A DNA stretch of 64,000 nt from Clavibacter sp. B3I6. Lineage in GTDB: Bacteria > Actinomycetota > Actinomycetes > Actinomycetales > Microbacteriaceae. Under the pieces are notes generated by a model. That model did not search any database. It saw only the letters and a program-made list of their open reading frames with translations, and was not told where the DNA came from. A program made the translations under genes and the position numbers. Each line of letters opens with the position of its first letter. The first letter of the stretch is position 1. Below are positions 55,192 through 63,961 of the stretch, one piece after another. The stretch is taken from NCBI RefSeq assembly GCF_030816895.1, contig NZ_JAUSYL010000001.1, positions 3,154,485 through 3,218,484 on the forward strand. Direction: 5' to 3'.

Positions 55192-56405
55192 CCACGACCC
55201 CGCAGGAGCGCCGGACCACCCAGACCGAGAGCGAGTGGTCCGACCGCTTCCAGGCCGCGATGATGCGCTCCTCGCCGCCCCCGCTCGCCATGCTCGTGCG
55301 CGGGGAGGGCTGCCGCGTGTGGGACTCGACCGGCCGCGAGTACCTCGACTTCCTCGCGGGCATCGCCGTCAACTCGCTCGGCCACGCCCACCCGGCGCTC
55401 ATCCGCGCCGTCACCGAGCAGGTCTCCACGCTCGCGCACGTGTCCAACTACTTCGCGACGCCGCCGCAGATCGCGCTCGCCGAGCGCCTCCGCCGCATCA
55501 CGGGCGCGGGCGACACCGGCCGCGTCTACTTCGGCAACTCCGGCGCAGAGGCCAACGAGGCCGCCTTCAAGCTCGCCCGCCGCAACGGCAGCGACCGGCG
55601 CACGCGCGTCATCACGCTGCAGGGCTCGTTCCACGGCCGCACCATGGGCGCGCTCGCGCTCACCGGGCAGCCCGCGCTCCAGGCGCCCTTCCTCCCGCTG
55701 CCCGGCGGCGTCGAGCACATCGCGCCCACCATGGAGGCGCTCGAGGCCGCCATCGACGACCGCGTCCAGGCGCTCATCCTGGAGCCGATCCAGGGTGAGG
55801 CCGGCGTCGTCGACCTCCCCGCGGGCTTCCTCCGCCGCGCCCGGGAGCTCACGCGCGAGCACGGGGCGCTCCTCATCCTCGACGAGATCCAGACCGGCGT
55901 CGGGCGCACGGGCCGCTGGTTCGCCTACGAGCACGAGGGCGTGCGGCCGGATGCGGTCACGATCGCCAAGGGCATCGCCGGCGGCGTCCCCATCGGCGCG
56001 CTCGTCGCGTTCGACGCGGCGGCCGACCTCCTGCAGAAGGGCCAGCACGGCTCCACCTTCGGCGGCAACCCGCTCGCGACCGCCGCGGGGAACGCGGTCC
56101 TCGCCGAGATCGAGGATGCGGGGCTGGTCGAGAACGCCGCCCGCCGCGGCGAGGAGATCCGCGCCGCCATCACGAGCCTCGACTCGCCGCTCATCGCGGA
56201 GGTGCGCGGACGGGGTCTCCTCATCGGCGTCGGGCTGCACCACGAGGACGGCGCGCGCATCGCGGCCGCCGCGTTCGGCGAGGGCCTCATCATCAACGCG
56301 CCGAATGCGCGCAGCCTCCGCATCGCCCCGCCGCTCATCGTGGGTGACGACGACGTGCGCGACTTCCGCGAGCGGTTCGGCCGCGCGCTCGGCCACCTCC
56401 GCTGA
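55188..56405 (+). CDS. argD: Acetylornithine aminotransferase
   Basis: The 405-residue class III PLP aminotransferase converts N-acetylglutamate semialdehyde to acetylornithine. FGNSGAEANEAAFKLAR binds PLP phosphate, LILDEIQTGVGRTG carries the PLP Asp, and the Schiff-base Lys is in TIAKGIAGGVPIGA. GSTFGGNPLA is conserved. The start overlaps the argB stop (ATGA). A 202-bp gap with its own promoter precedes argF. Confidence 0.96.
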   Translation: MTTTPQERRTTQTESEWSDRFQAAMMRSSPPPLAMLVRGEGCRVWDSTGREYLDFLAGIAVNSLGHAHPALIRAVTEQVSTLAHVSNYFATPPQIALAERLRRITGAGDTGRVYFGNSGAEANEAAFKLARRNGSDRRTRVITLQGSFHGRTMGALALTGQPALQAPFLPLPGGVEHIAPTMEALEAAIDDRVQALILEPIQGEAGVVDLPAGFLRRARELTREHGALLILDEIQTGVGRTGRWFAYEHEGVRPDAVTIAKGIAGGVPIGALVAFDAAADLLQKGQHGSTFGGNPLATAAGNAVLAEIEDAGLVENAARRGEEIRAAITSLDSPLIAEVRGRGLLIGVGLHHEDGARIAAAAFGEGLIINAPNARSLRIAPPLIVGDDDVRDFRERFGRALGHLR

Positions 56406-56565
56406 GCCTCCGTGCGCGGGTGGAGGCGCGCGGTGCCTCCGTGCGCGCCGTGCCGCGCGCGCGTCCGGTGCCGCCGTGCCGCGTGGCCCGCTCCTCCCCG
56501 CGGACGCCGGCAGCCCTGCCCCCGCGCGGGGCCGCCGGCCGACGGATCCGCCCCCGCATGTCCCC

Positions 56566-56571
56566 TAGGCT
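56566..56571 (+). promoter_or_regulatory. Candidate -10 of argF (TAGGCT)
   Basis: TAGGCT lies 36 nt upstream of ATG 56608, giving a short leader with GAGAGCGAG. The argD-argF gap (56406-56607) also holds GCCTCCGTGCGCG twice and a GCCTCC/GGAGGC stem. Confidence 0.5.
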
Positions 56572-56607
56572 TGAGCGATCCCGAGTCCCCCGAGAGCGAG
56601 CGATGCG

Positions 56608-57531
56608 ATGACCCGCCACTTCCTGCGCGACGACGACCTCACCCCGGCCGAGCAGGCCGAGGTGCTCGATCTGGCGGTGCGGTTGAAGCGCGAGCGCTGG
56701 TCCGAGCGCCCCCTCGCCGGTCCGCAGACGGTCGCGGTCATCTTCGACAAGTCGTCCACGCGCACGCGCGTCTCCTTCGCGGTCGGCATCGCCGACCTCG
56801 GCGGCGTGCCCCTGATCATCAGCACGGCCAACAGCCAGCTGGGCGGCAAGGAGACCGCGAGCGACACGGCGCGCGTGCTCGAGCGCCAGGTCGCGGCCAT
56901 CGTCTGGCGCACCTACGGCCAGGCGGGCCTCGAGGAGATGGCCGCGGGCACGACCGTCCCCGTCGTCAACGCCCTCTCGGACGCCTTCCACCCGTGCCAG
57001 ATCCTCGCGGATCTCCTCACCATCCGGGAGCACCGCGGCGACCCGGCCGGCCAGATCCTGACCTTCCTCGGCGACGGCGCCAGCAACATGGCGCACTCCT
57101 ACCTCCTCGGCGGCGTCACGGCCGGCATGCACGTGCGCATCGCTGCGCCCGTCGGATACCGCCCGGACGAGCGCGTCGTCGCGGACGCCGAGCGCATCGC
57201 CCGGACCACCGGCGGGTCCGTCCAGGTCCTCGCCGACCCGGTCGAGTCCGTCCGGGGCGCCGACGTCGTGATCACCGACACCTGGGTGTCGATGGGCCGC
57301 GAGGAGGAGAAGGCCGCGCGGCTGGCGGCGCTCGGGTCCTACCAGGTGACGACCGAGCTCATGTCGCACGCGGTCGACGACGCGGTCTTCCTGCACTGCC
57401 TCCCCGCCGACCGGGGCTACGAGGTGGCCCCCGAGGTCATCGACGGCCCGCAGTCGGTGATCTGGGACGAGGCGGAGAACCGCCTCCACGCCCAGAAGGC
57501 ACTGCTCGTCTGGCTCCTGCGCCAGTCCTGA
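56608..57531 (+). CDS. argF: Ornithine carbamoyltransferase
   Basis: The 307-residue enzyme makes citrulline. The carbamoyl-phosphate motif FDKSSTRTRVSF, HPCQILADLLT, the ornithine loop DTWVSMGRE and the catalytic HCLPADRG are all present. ATG 56608 is preferred; an ATG at 56603 is out of frame. A separate TAGGCT promoter suggests partial uncoupling from argCJBD. Confidence 0.96.
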   Translation: MTRHFLRDDDLTPAEQAEVLDLAVRLKRERWSERPLAGPQTVAVIFDKSSTRTRVSFAVGIADLGGVPLIISTANSQLGGKETASDTARVLERQVAAIVWRTYGQAGLEEMAAGTTVPVVNALSDAFHPCQILADLLTIREHRGDPAGQILTFLGDGASNMAHSYLLGGVTAGMHVRIAAPVGYRPDERVVADAERIARTTGGSVQVLADPVESVRGADVVITDTWVSMGREEEKAARLAALGSYQVTTELMSHAVDDAVFLHCLPADRGYEVAPEVIDGPQSVIWDEAENRLHAQKALLVWLLRQS

Positions 57532-57583
57532 CGCAGCACCCGCACAACCCCGAGACATCTCAGCAACGGAAACGGAGAACGAC

Positions 57584-58837
57584 ATGGCCGAACGCGTGGT
57601 TCTGGCATATTCAGGCGGACTCGACACCTCGGTCGGCATCGGCTGGCTCAAGGACGCGACCGGCAAGGAGGTCGTGGCCCTCGCCGTCGACGTCGGCCAG
57701 GGCGGCGAGGACATGGAGGTCATCCGGCAGCGCGCGCTCGACTGCGGCGCGGTCGAGGCCGTGGTCGTGGACGCGAAGGACGAGTTCGCGGACGACTACA
57801 TCGTCCCCGCCCTCAAGGCCAACGCGCTCTACCAGAAGCGCTACCCGCTGGTCTCGGGCCTCAGCCGCCCGCTGATCGCGAAGCACCTCGCGCGCGTGGC
57901 CCACGAGCTCGGCGCGAACAGCGTCGCGCACGGCTGCACGGGCAAGGGCAACGACCAGGTGCGCTTCGAGGCCGCCGTCGCCGCGCTCGCACCCGACCTG
58001 ACCTCCATCGCGCCCGTCCGCGACCTCGCGCTCACCCGCGACAAGGCCATCGTCTACGCGAACGAGCACGACCTCCCCATCGAGCAGAGCAAGAAGAGCC
58101 CGTACTCGATCGACAAGAACGTCTGGGGCCGCGCGGTCGAGACCGGCTTCCTCGAGGACCCGTGGAACGGGCCGATCGAGGACCTCTACGAGTACACGCA
58201 GGACCCCGACGTCCTCCGCGACCCCACCGAGGTCACCATCACCTTCGAGGCGGGCGTCCCGGTCGCGATCGACGGCGTGCGCTACTCGCCGCTGCGCATC
58301 GTGCAGGAGCTCAACGCCGCCGCCGGCGCGCACGGCATCGGCCGCATCGACGTGGTGGAGGACCGCCTCGTCGGCATCAAGAGCCGCGAGGTCTACGAGG
58401 CCCCCGCCGCCATGACGCTCATCGAGGCGCACGAGGAGCTCGAGAGCCTCACCATCGAGCGCGACCTCGGCCGCTACAAGCGGGGTGTCGAGAAGGACTG
58501 GGCCAACCTCGTCTACGACGGGCTCTGGTTCTCCGGGCTCAAGCGCTCGCTCGACGCGTTCATCGAGGACTCGCAGCGCCACGTGTCCGGCGACATCCGC
58601 ATGACGCTGCGCGGCGGTCGCGCGGTCGTCACCGGTCGTCGCAGCCAGACGAGCCTGTACGACTTCGACCTCGCGACCTACGACACGGGCGACACGTTCG
58701 ACCAGTCGCTGTCCAAGGGCTTCATCGAGCTGTGGTCGCTGCCGAGCAAGATCTCGGCGCGCCGCGACCTCGCGGTCGAGCAGGCCGCGCTCGCGGCCGC
58801 GACCCCGACGCCCGACGCCGCGCCCGCCGCGGAGTAG
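57584..58837 (+). CDS. argG: Argininosuccinate synthase
   Basis: The 417-residue enzyme ligates citrulline and aspartate. The PP-loop SGGLDTS is at residues 10-16; YPLVSGLSRPLIAKHL, HGCTGKGNDQVRFE and SPYSIDKNVWGRA (core YSIDKNVWGR) mark the type 1 enzyme. The gene lies 52 bp after argF, leaving no room for the argR found there in many actinobacteria. argH starts 4 bp after its stop. Confidence 0.97.
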   Translation: MAERVVLAYSGGLDTSVGIGWLKDATGKEVVALAVDVGQGGEDMEVIRQRALDCGAVEAVVVDAKDEFADDYIVPALKANALYQKRYPLVSGLSRPLIAKHLARVAHELGANSVAHGCTGKGNDQVRFEAAVAALAPDLTSIAPVRDLALTRDKAIVYANEHDLPIEQSKKSPYSIDKNVWGRAVETGFLEDPWNGPIEDLYEYTQDPDVLRDPTEVTITFEAGVPVAIDGVRYSPLRIVQELNAAAGAHGIGRIDVVEDRLVGIKSREVYEAPAAMTLIEAHEELESLTIERDLGRYKRGVEKDWANLVYDGLWFSGLKRSLDAFIEDSQRHVSGDIRMTLRGGRAVVTGRRSQTSLYDFDLATYDTGDTFDQSLSKGFIELWSLPSKISARRDLAVEQAALAAATPTPDAAPAAE

Positions 58838-58841
58838 CCGC

Positions 58842-60329
58842 ATGACCGAGAGCACGGATCCGTCCACCCGGGCGAGCGAGGCGGGCGCCCTCTGGGGCGG
58901 CCGCTTCGCCGGCGGCCCGTCACCGGAGCTCGTCGCGCTCAGCCGCTCGACGCACTTCGACTGGCAGCTGGCGCCGTACGACATCGCCGGCTCCCGGGCG
59001 CACGCCCGTGCTCTCGCGTCCGCGGGGTACCTGTCCGACGCGGAGCGGCAGGCCATGCTGCAGGCGCTCGACACCCTCGAGGAGCGCGTCCGGTCGGGCG
59101 CGCTCGTCGCGTCCGAGGCCGACGAGGACGTGCACGGCGCCCTCGAGCGCGGCCTCATGGACATCGCCGGGCCGGAGCTCGGCGGCAAGCTCCGCGCGGG
59201 TCGCAGCCGCAACGACCAGATCGCGACGCTCGTCCGCCTGTACCTCCGCGACCACGCGGCTGTGATCCACGCGATGCTCGTGCGGCTCGTGGACGCCCTG
59301 GCCGCGCAGGCCGAGGCGGCGGGCGGCGCGATCATGCCCGGCCGCACGCACCTGCAGCACGCGCAGCCGGTGCTCCTCGCGCATCACCTCCTCGCGCACT
59401 GCTGGCCCCTGGTCCGCGACCTCGAGCGCCTCGCCGACTGGGACGCGCGCGCGGACGTCTCGCCCTACGGATCCGGCGCGCTCGCGGGCAGCACCCTCGG
59501 GCTCGACGCCGGCGCGGTCGCGCGCGACCTCGGCTTCGCCCGGAGCTCCGAGAACTCCATCGACGGCACGGCCAGCCGCGACGTCGTGGCGGAGTTCGCG
59601 TTCGTGCTCGCCCAGGTCGGGGTCGACCTCTCGCGCCTCAGCGAGGAGATCATCCTCTGGAACACGCGGGAGTTCGGCTTCGTCACCCTCAGCGACTCGT
59701 TCTCCACGGGGTCGTCGATCATGCCGCAGAAGAAGAACCCCGACATCGCGGAGCTCGCGCGCGGCAAGTCGGGTCGTCTCATCGGCAACCTGGCCGGCCT
59801 GCTCGCGACGCTCAAGGGCCTGCCGCTCGCGTACAACCGCGACCTCCAGGAGGACAAGGAGCCCGTGTTCGACTCGGTGCAGACCCTCGAGGTCCTGCTC
59901 CCGGCGTTCACCGGCATGATCGCGACGCTGCGCTTCGACGTCGACCGCATGGCGGAGCTCGCTCCGCAGGGCTTCTCGCTCGCGACCGACGTGGCGGAGT
60001 GGCTCGTCAAGCACCGGGTGGCCTTCCGGGACGCGCACGAGATCACGGGCGAGCTCGTGAAGCTCGCCGAGTCCCGCGGGGTGGGACTCGAGGACCTCTC
60101 CGACGACGACCTCCGGGGCGTCTCGCCGCACCTCGTGCCCGAGGTGCGCGAGGTCCTGAGCGTCGAGGGATCCGTGGCGAGTCGCGACGGCGCGGGCGGC
60201 ACGGCCGGCGTCCGGGTCGACGAGCAGCGAGCCGAGCTGGTGCGCCGCGTCGCCGGCCTGCGCGCGCGGGCCGACGCCGCGGCCGAGCGCCGGGCGTCGG
60301 CGTCGGCGTCCGCGGACGCGTCGGCATGA
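58842..60329 (+). CDS. argH: Argininosuccinate lyase
   Basis: The 495-residue enzyme releases arginine and fumarate. LWGGRFAGGPSPE, SRNDQIAT, the catalytic His region PGRTHLQHAQPV and the fumarase-superfamily signature GSSIMPQKKNPD (about residue 290) are intact. The C-terminal ~40 residues are an Ala/Ser-rich extension. The stop overlaps the next small ORF by ATGA. Confidence 0.97.
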   Translation: MTESTDPSTRASEAGALWGGRFAGGPSPELVALSRSTHFDWQLAPYDIAGSRAHARALASAGYLSDAERQAMLQALDTLEERVRSGALVASEADEDVHGALERGLMDIAGPELGGKLRAGRSRNDQIATLVRLYLRDHAAVIHAMLVRLVDALAAQAEAAGGAIMPGRTHLQHAQPVLLAHHLLAHCWPLVRDLERLADWDARADVSPYGSGALAGSTLGLDAGAVARDLGFARSSENSIDGTASRDVVAEFAFVLAQVGVDLSRLSEEIILWNTREFGFVTLSDSFSTGSSIMPQKKNPDIAELARGKSGRLIGNLAGLLATLKGLPLAYNRDLQEDKEPVFDSVQTLEVLLPAFTGMIATLRFDVDRMAELAPQGFSLATDVAEWLVKHRVAFRDAHEITGELVKLAESRGVGLEDLSDDDLRGVSPHLVPEVREVLSVEGSVASRDGAGGTAGVRVDEQRAELVRRVAGLRARADAAAERRASASASADASA

Positions 60330-60463
60330 CCCTGTCGAACGGGCGCCGCCCCGAGCGGCCCGAGCCGCGGCATCGCTGGCTCCTGCCGCTCGTGGTCGGC
60401 GTGGCCGTCGCCGTCCTGGTCTTCGTCGTGGTCGTCGCGAGCCTCAACGGCGAGCTGATCTGA
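60326..60463 (+). CDS. 45-residue single-pass membrane peptide
   Basis: A basic N-terminus (about 1-18) is followed by one transmembrane helix (about 19-39, WLLPLVVGVAVAVLVFVVVVA) and a short polar end. The ATG overlaps the argH stop (ATGA), so translation is coupled. No family is recognised. It may be a real small protein or a by-product of the overlap; hydrophobicity and coupling favour a real gene. Confidence 0.6.
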   Translation: MTLSNGRRPERPEPRHRWLLPLVVGVAVAVLVFVVVVASLNGELI

Positions 60464-60470
60464 TCGACGC

Positions 60471-61085
60471 GTGATCGACCCCGGGTTCTTCGCGCGCGAT
60501 GCGGTCGAGGTGGCGCCCGGGCTCCTCGGCGCGATCCTGTCGCGCGACTCCGAGGAGGGCCGCGTGTCCGTGCGCCTCACCGAGGTGGAGGCGTACCGCG
60601 GCGTCGGCGAGGATCCGGGCTCGCATTCCTTCCGGGGCAAGCGCGCGCGCAACGCGACGATGTTCGGGCCCCCCGCGCATCTTTACGCGTACTTCACGTA
60701 CGGGATGCACACGTGCGCGAACATCGTCTGCGGCCCCGAGGGGACGAGCGCGGGCGTCCTGCTCCGCGCCGGCGAGGTGGTGGAGGGCACCGACCTCGCC
60801 CGGAGCCGCCGGGGCGCGGCCGTCCGCGACCGCGACCTGGCGCGCGGCCCGGCCCGCCTGGCGGTCGCGCTCGGGATCCCGCTGTCCGACGACGGCGCCC
60901 TCCTCGACGCGGCGCCCTACGAGCTGGTCCTCCCCGACGCCCCGCTCGCGCTGCCGGCGTCGGGTCCGCGCGTCGGCGTCTCCGGGCCGGGCGGATCGGG
61001 GGAGCTGTTCCCGTGGCGCTTCTGGGTGCCGGGCGACCCCACGGTCTCGCCGTACCGTGCGCACGTCCCCCGCGTCCGCCGCTGA
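60471..61085 (+). CDS. mpg: DNA-3-methyladenine glycosylase (AAG/MPG family)
   Basis: The 204-residue base-excision enzyme removes alkylated purines. The conserved core LTEVEAYRGVGEDPGSHSFRG (core TEVEAYRG with the catalytic Glu) and RNATMFGPPAHLYAYFTYGMH (core MFGPPAHLYAYFTYGMH) are present, as is RGPARLAVALGI. It starts at GTG 60471, 7 bp after the small membrane ORF, so it may be transcribed with the arg genes. Confidence 0.94.
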   Translation: MIDPGFFARDAVEVAPGLLGAILSRDSEEGRVSVRLTEVEAYRGVGEDPGSHSFRGKRARNATMFGPPAHLYAYFTYGMHTCANIVCGPEGTSAGVLLRAGEVVEGTDLARSRRGAAVRDRDLARGPARLAVALGIPLSDDGALLDAAPYELVLPDAPLALPASGPRVGVSGPGGSGELFPWRFWVPGDPTVSPYRAHVPRVRR

Positions 61086-61106
61086 GGCGGCTTCTCGGGC
61101 GTCCGG

Positions 61107-61706
61107 CTACCGCACGACGAGCACGACGGCCGCGCACGACGCGGCCCACAGCCAGCTGACGAGGGTGCCGATGATGAAGCGCTCGCGCGCCTCCGCGGCC
61201 TCGCCGAGCTCGCTGAACCGGCCGACGCCCTTGATCGCGATCACGACCGCGAGCGCCTCGGGGTAGCCGGCGAGGATGACCGCGACGACGGCGAGCCGCT
61301 CGAGCATGCCGATCGTGGCTCCGCCGCGCAGCACCTCGCGGGTGGGGCGCCGGATCGCGGCGGGGTCGTCCTCCTGTCCCCGCGGCGGGACGAGGATCCC
61401 GCCGTACGCGCCCGGGGGGACCGAGCCGCGCGTCGCGAGCGACAGCACGACGGTCGAGGCGGATCCGCCGCCGAGCACGGCGAGCACGACCATGACGAGC
61501 CCGAGGTACCCGACGACCAGCGGTGAGGCCGCATCCACGAGCGCGAGCCCGAGGACGAGCGCCGCGGCGAGGGTGCCGGCCGCGCCGGCGACCGGCCGCG
61601 TGCGGGGCGTGCGCAGGGTCAGGAGCGCCAGCACGAGCGCCCCGGTGGCCAGCACGCAGAGCACGGCCCAGGCCGCCACCTCCGCGGGGGAGCCGACGGG
61701 GATCAC
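61107..61706 (-). CDS. Multi-pass membrane protein paired with SatD-like regulator
   Basis: The 199-residue product has about five hydrophobic helices (about 10-27, 38-58, 63-85, 130-155, 172-195). A cytoplasmic or external loop contains PPRGQEDDPAAIRRPTREVLRGG (core RRPTREVLRGG). I recognise no defined family. GTG 61706 overlaps the stop of the upstream regulator gene (GTGA), so the pair is coupled. The conserved coupling suggests that the regulator controls or senses something at the membrane. Confidence 0.7.
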   Translation of the reverse strand: MIPVGSPAEVAAWAVLCVLATGALVLALLTLRTPRTRPVAGAAGTLAAALVLGLALVDAASPLVVGYLGLVMVVLAVLGGGSASTVVLSLATRGSVPPGAYGGILVPPRGQEDDPAAIRRPTREVLRGGATIGMLERLAVVAVILAGYPEALAVVIAIKGVGRFSELGEAAEARERFIIGTLVSWLWAASCAAVVLVVR

Positions 61707-62428
61707 GACCGCGCCCCCTTCCGGGCGGGGCGATCGGCCGGAGACCCCGGGGAGTCGTCCGGGGTATCGCCCGGGGAGGCCGTGCGGTCCAGGTGCGCGA
61801 GCAGGGCCGTGATCCCGGGGATGGCCGCCCGCTCCGCGCGCCACCCGCTGGTGCGGAGGCGCGTGCTCACCGCCTGCGGCGTGATGCCCATCGCGGCGGC
61901 GACCTCCCGCTGCGTCCCGCCGTCGGCCATGCGGTCGACGACCTCCCACCCCTGCGGGGTGCGCCGATCGCGCGCGAGCAGCAGGAGGGTCAGGAGCGCT
62001 TCGACCTCGGCGGGTCCCGGGAGCGCCGTCGCCCGGTCGTCGGCGCCGCCGTCTGGAGCGTCGCCGAGGGGGAGGGCGGGCGGATCCGTCGCGAGGGCGA
62101 AGCGCGTGGCGCTGCGCTTGGCCGCGGTCACGGCGTCGCGCGCCGCGATGAACGCCGGTCCCGTCGCCTCCCGCGTCGCGCGGGGGAGCGGGGTCCGCAC
62201 GGCGCCGATGCCGAGGCCGACGCTCCAGTGGCCGGCGCGGGTGAGCCGCAGGACCATGTCGAGCGCCGTGGCGGCATCGGCGACGAGCGCCTGCACCTCG
62301 TCGCCGGCCGTGCGGTCGACCGGCAGCACGACGCGACCGGCGAAGCGGGACGCGAGCTCGTCGCGCTCCGTGCCGGCGCGGTCCACGTCATGCCGGCTGG
62401 CCTTCTGGTCGGCGGTGATGACGAACAT
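61703..62428 (-). CDS. SatD-like protein with C-terminal helix-turn-helix
   Basis: The 241-residue protein begins FVITADQKASRHDVDR and has VDRTAGDEVQAL, which resemble the SatD family. Its C-terminal part (about 165-225) is an HTH of sigma-70 region 4 type (GTQREVAAAMGITPQAVSTRLRTSG, core REVAAAMGITPQAVSTRL). ATG 62428 is chosen because GAGG lies 6 nt upstream; a TTG four codons earlier is less likely. The tail is basic and Pro-rich. Two equal palindromes lie 23-68 bp upstream, suggesting autoregulation. Confidence 0.75.
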   Translation of the reverse strand: MFVITADQKASRHDVDRAGTERDELASRFAGRVVLPVDRTAGDEVQALVADAATALDMVLRLTRAGHWSVGLGIGAVRTPLPRATREATGPAFIAARDAVTAAKRSATRFALATDPPALPLGDAPDGGADDRATALPGPAEVEALLTLLLLARDRRTPQGWEVVDRMADGGTQREVAAAMGITPQAVSTRLRTSGWRAERAAIPGITALLAHLDRTASPGDTPDDSPGSPADRPARKGARS

Positions 62429-62450
62429 GCGGAACCTCAATTCTCAGAGC

Positions 62451-62468
62451 TTGATCTACCCACATCAA
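62451..62468. promoter_or_regulatory. Palindrome 1 upstream of SatD-like gene
   Basis: TTGATC-N6-CATCAA, one mismatch from the perfect TTGATC-N6-GATCAA. It is centred 28 bp from palindrome 2 and lies 23 bp before the SatD-like ATG. Confidence 0.55.
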
Positions 62469-62478
62469 GGCTACGCAC

Positions 62479-62496
62479 TTGATCGCCGAAGATCAA
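62479..62496. promoter_or_regulatory. Palindrome 2 upstream of SatD-like gene
   Basis: Perfect TTGATC-N6-GATCAA in an AT-rich patch between the divergent SatD-like gene and tyrS. Likely operator, probably of the HTH protein encoded next to it. Confidence 0.6.
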
Positions 62497-62644
62497 TGCA
62501 GTGAGCCTGATGCACCCCCGTGCTCTGGACTCCACCGTCACCCGGACCACCGACATCGCGAGCGCCTCGTCGTCACCGCGGCCGGCTCCCCGCCGGGCAT
62601 GCCGGACGCCGCCGCGTCCCGCCGTCCAGCAGGGGTCGCGCTGG

Positions 62645-62650
62645 TACCGT
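62645..62650 (+). promoter_or_regulatory. Leaderless -10 of tyrS (TACCGT)
   Basis: TACCGT ends 6 nt before GTG 62657. Confidence 0.6.
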
Positions 62651-62656
62651 GGGCGG

Positions 62657-63961
62657 GTGACGAACGCCGATCCCGCACGCTTCACCGACCAGCGCAACGA
62701 CCCGTCCTTCGCGGACGTGTGGGAGGAGATCGTCTGGCGCGGGTACGTGCACGTGTCGACGGACCAGGAGGCCCTCCAGGAGGCGCTGGCCGGACCGCCC
62801 ATCACGTACTACTGCGGCTTCGACCCCACCGCGCCGAGCCTGCACCTCGGCAACCTGGTCCAGCTGCTCCTCATGCGGCGGCTCCAGCTGGCGGGGCACC
62901 GGCCGCTCGGCCTCGTGGGGGGATCCACGGGTCTCATCGGGGATCCGCGCCCCACCGCGGAGCGCACGCTGAACACCCCGGAGGTCGTCGCCGAGTGGGT
63001 GCGGCGGCTGCAGGCGCAGGTGTCCGCCTTCCTGAGCCCCGAGGGCGACAACGCCGTCCGCATCGTCAACAACCTCGATTGGACGGCGCCGCTCAGCGCC
63101 ATCGACTTCCTCCGCGAGGTGGGCAAGCACTTCCGCGTCGGCACGATGCTCAAGAAGGACGCCGTGAGCGCGCGCCTCAACTCCGACGAGGGCATCAGCT
63201 ACACGGAGTTCAGCTACCAGATCCTGCAGGGCCTCGACTTCCGGGAGCTGTACCGCACGCACGGGTGCGTGCTGCAGACCGGGGGCAGCGACCAGTGGGG
63301 CAACCTCACGAGCGGCACGGACCTCATCCGTCGCAGCGAGCGAGCGACGGTGCACGCCATCGGGACGCCGCTCATCACCAACTCCGACGGCACCAAGTTC
63401 GGCAAAAGCGAGGGCAACGCCGTCTGGCTGGACCCGGAGCTCACCAGCCCGTACGCGTTCTACCAGTTCTGGCTCAACACGGACGACGCCGACGTGATCC
63501 ACCGTCTGCGCATCTTCACGTTCCTCGACCGCACGCGCATCGAGGAGCTGGCCCGCGCGGTGGAGGGGGAGCCGTTCCGACGCGAGGCGCAGCGCGCGCT
63601 CGCGTGGGAGGTGACGACCCTGGTGCACGGGCGGGCCGCCACCGAGTCCGCGATCGCCGCGTCCCAGGCGCTGTTCGGCCAGGGCGAGCTCGGCGAACTG
63701 GACGAGCCGACGCTCCGGGCTGCCCTGGGCGAGCTGCCGTCGGCCGAGATCGCCGCCGGCACCACCGTCATCCAGGCACTGGTCGAGACCGGATTGGTCG
63801 CGAGCGCGGGGGAGGCCCGACGGGCGATCACGCAGGGCGGGGTGTACGTGAACAACGCCGCCGTGGGTGACGCGGGAGCCCTCGTGGACGACCTCCTGCA
63901 CGGCCGTTTCGCGGTGATCCGCCGGGGCAAGAAGACCCTCGCCGGGCTCACCGTCGCCTGA
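62657..63961 (+). CDS. tyrS: Tyrosyl-tRNA synthetase
   Basis: The 434-residue class I synthetase has the HIGH-type motif HLGN at 63-66 and the KMSKS-type KFGKS at 247-251. TYYCGFDPTAPSLH binds tyrosine and ATP, and QILQGLDF and GGSDQWGNLTSG are conserved. A C-terminal S4 RNA-binding domain spans about 370-434. GTG 62657 is set by the leaderless -10; longer in-frame extensions upstream are composition artefacts. The 39 bp after the stop hold no identifiable feature. Confidence 0.97.
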   Translation: MTNADPARFTDQRNDPSFADVWEEIVWRGYVHVSTDQEALQEALAGPPITYYCGFDPTAPSLHLGNLVQLLLMRRLQLAGHRPLGLVGGSTGLIGDPRPTAERTLNTPEVVAEWVRRLQAQVSAFLSPEGDNAVRIVNNLDWTAPLSAIDFLREVGKHFRVGTMLKKDAVSARLNSDEGISYTEFSYQILQGLDFRELYRTHGCVLQTGGSDQWGNLTSGTDLIRRSERATVHAIGTPLITNSDGTKFGKSEGNAVWLDPELTSPYAFYQFWLNTDDADVIHRLRIFTFLDRTRIEELARAVEGEPFRREAQRALAWEVTTLVHGRAATESAIAASQALFGQGELGELDEPTLRAALGELPSAEIAAGTTVIQALVETGLVASAGEARRAITQGGVYVNNAAVGDAGALVDDLLHGRFAVIRRGKKTLAGLTVA

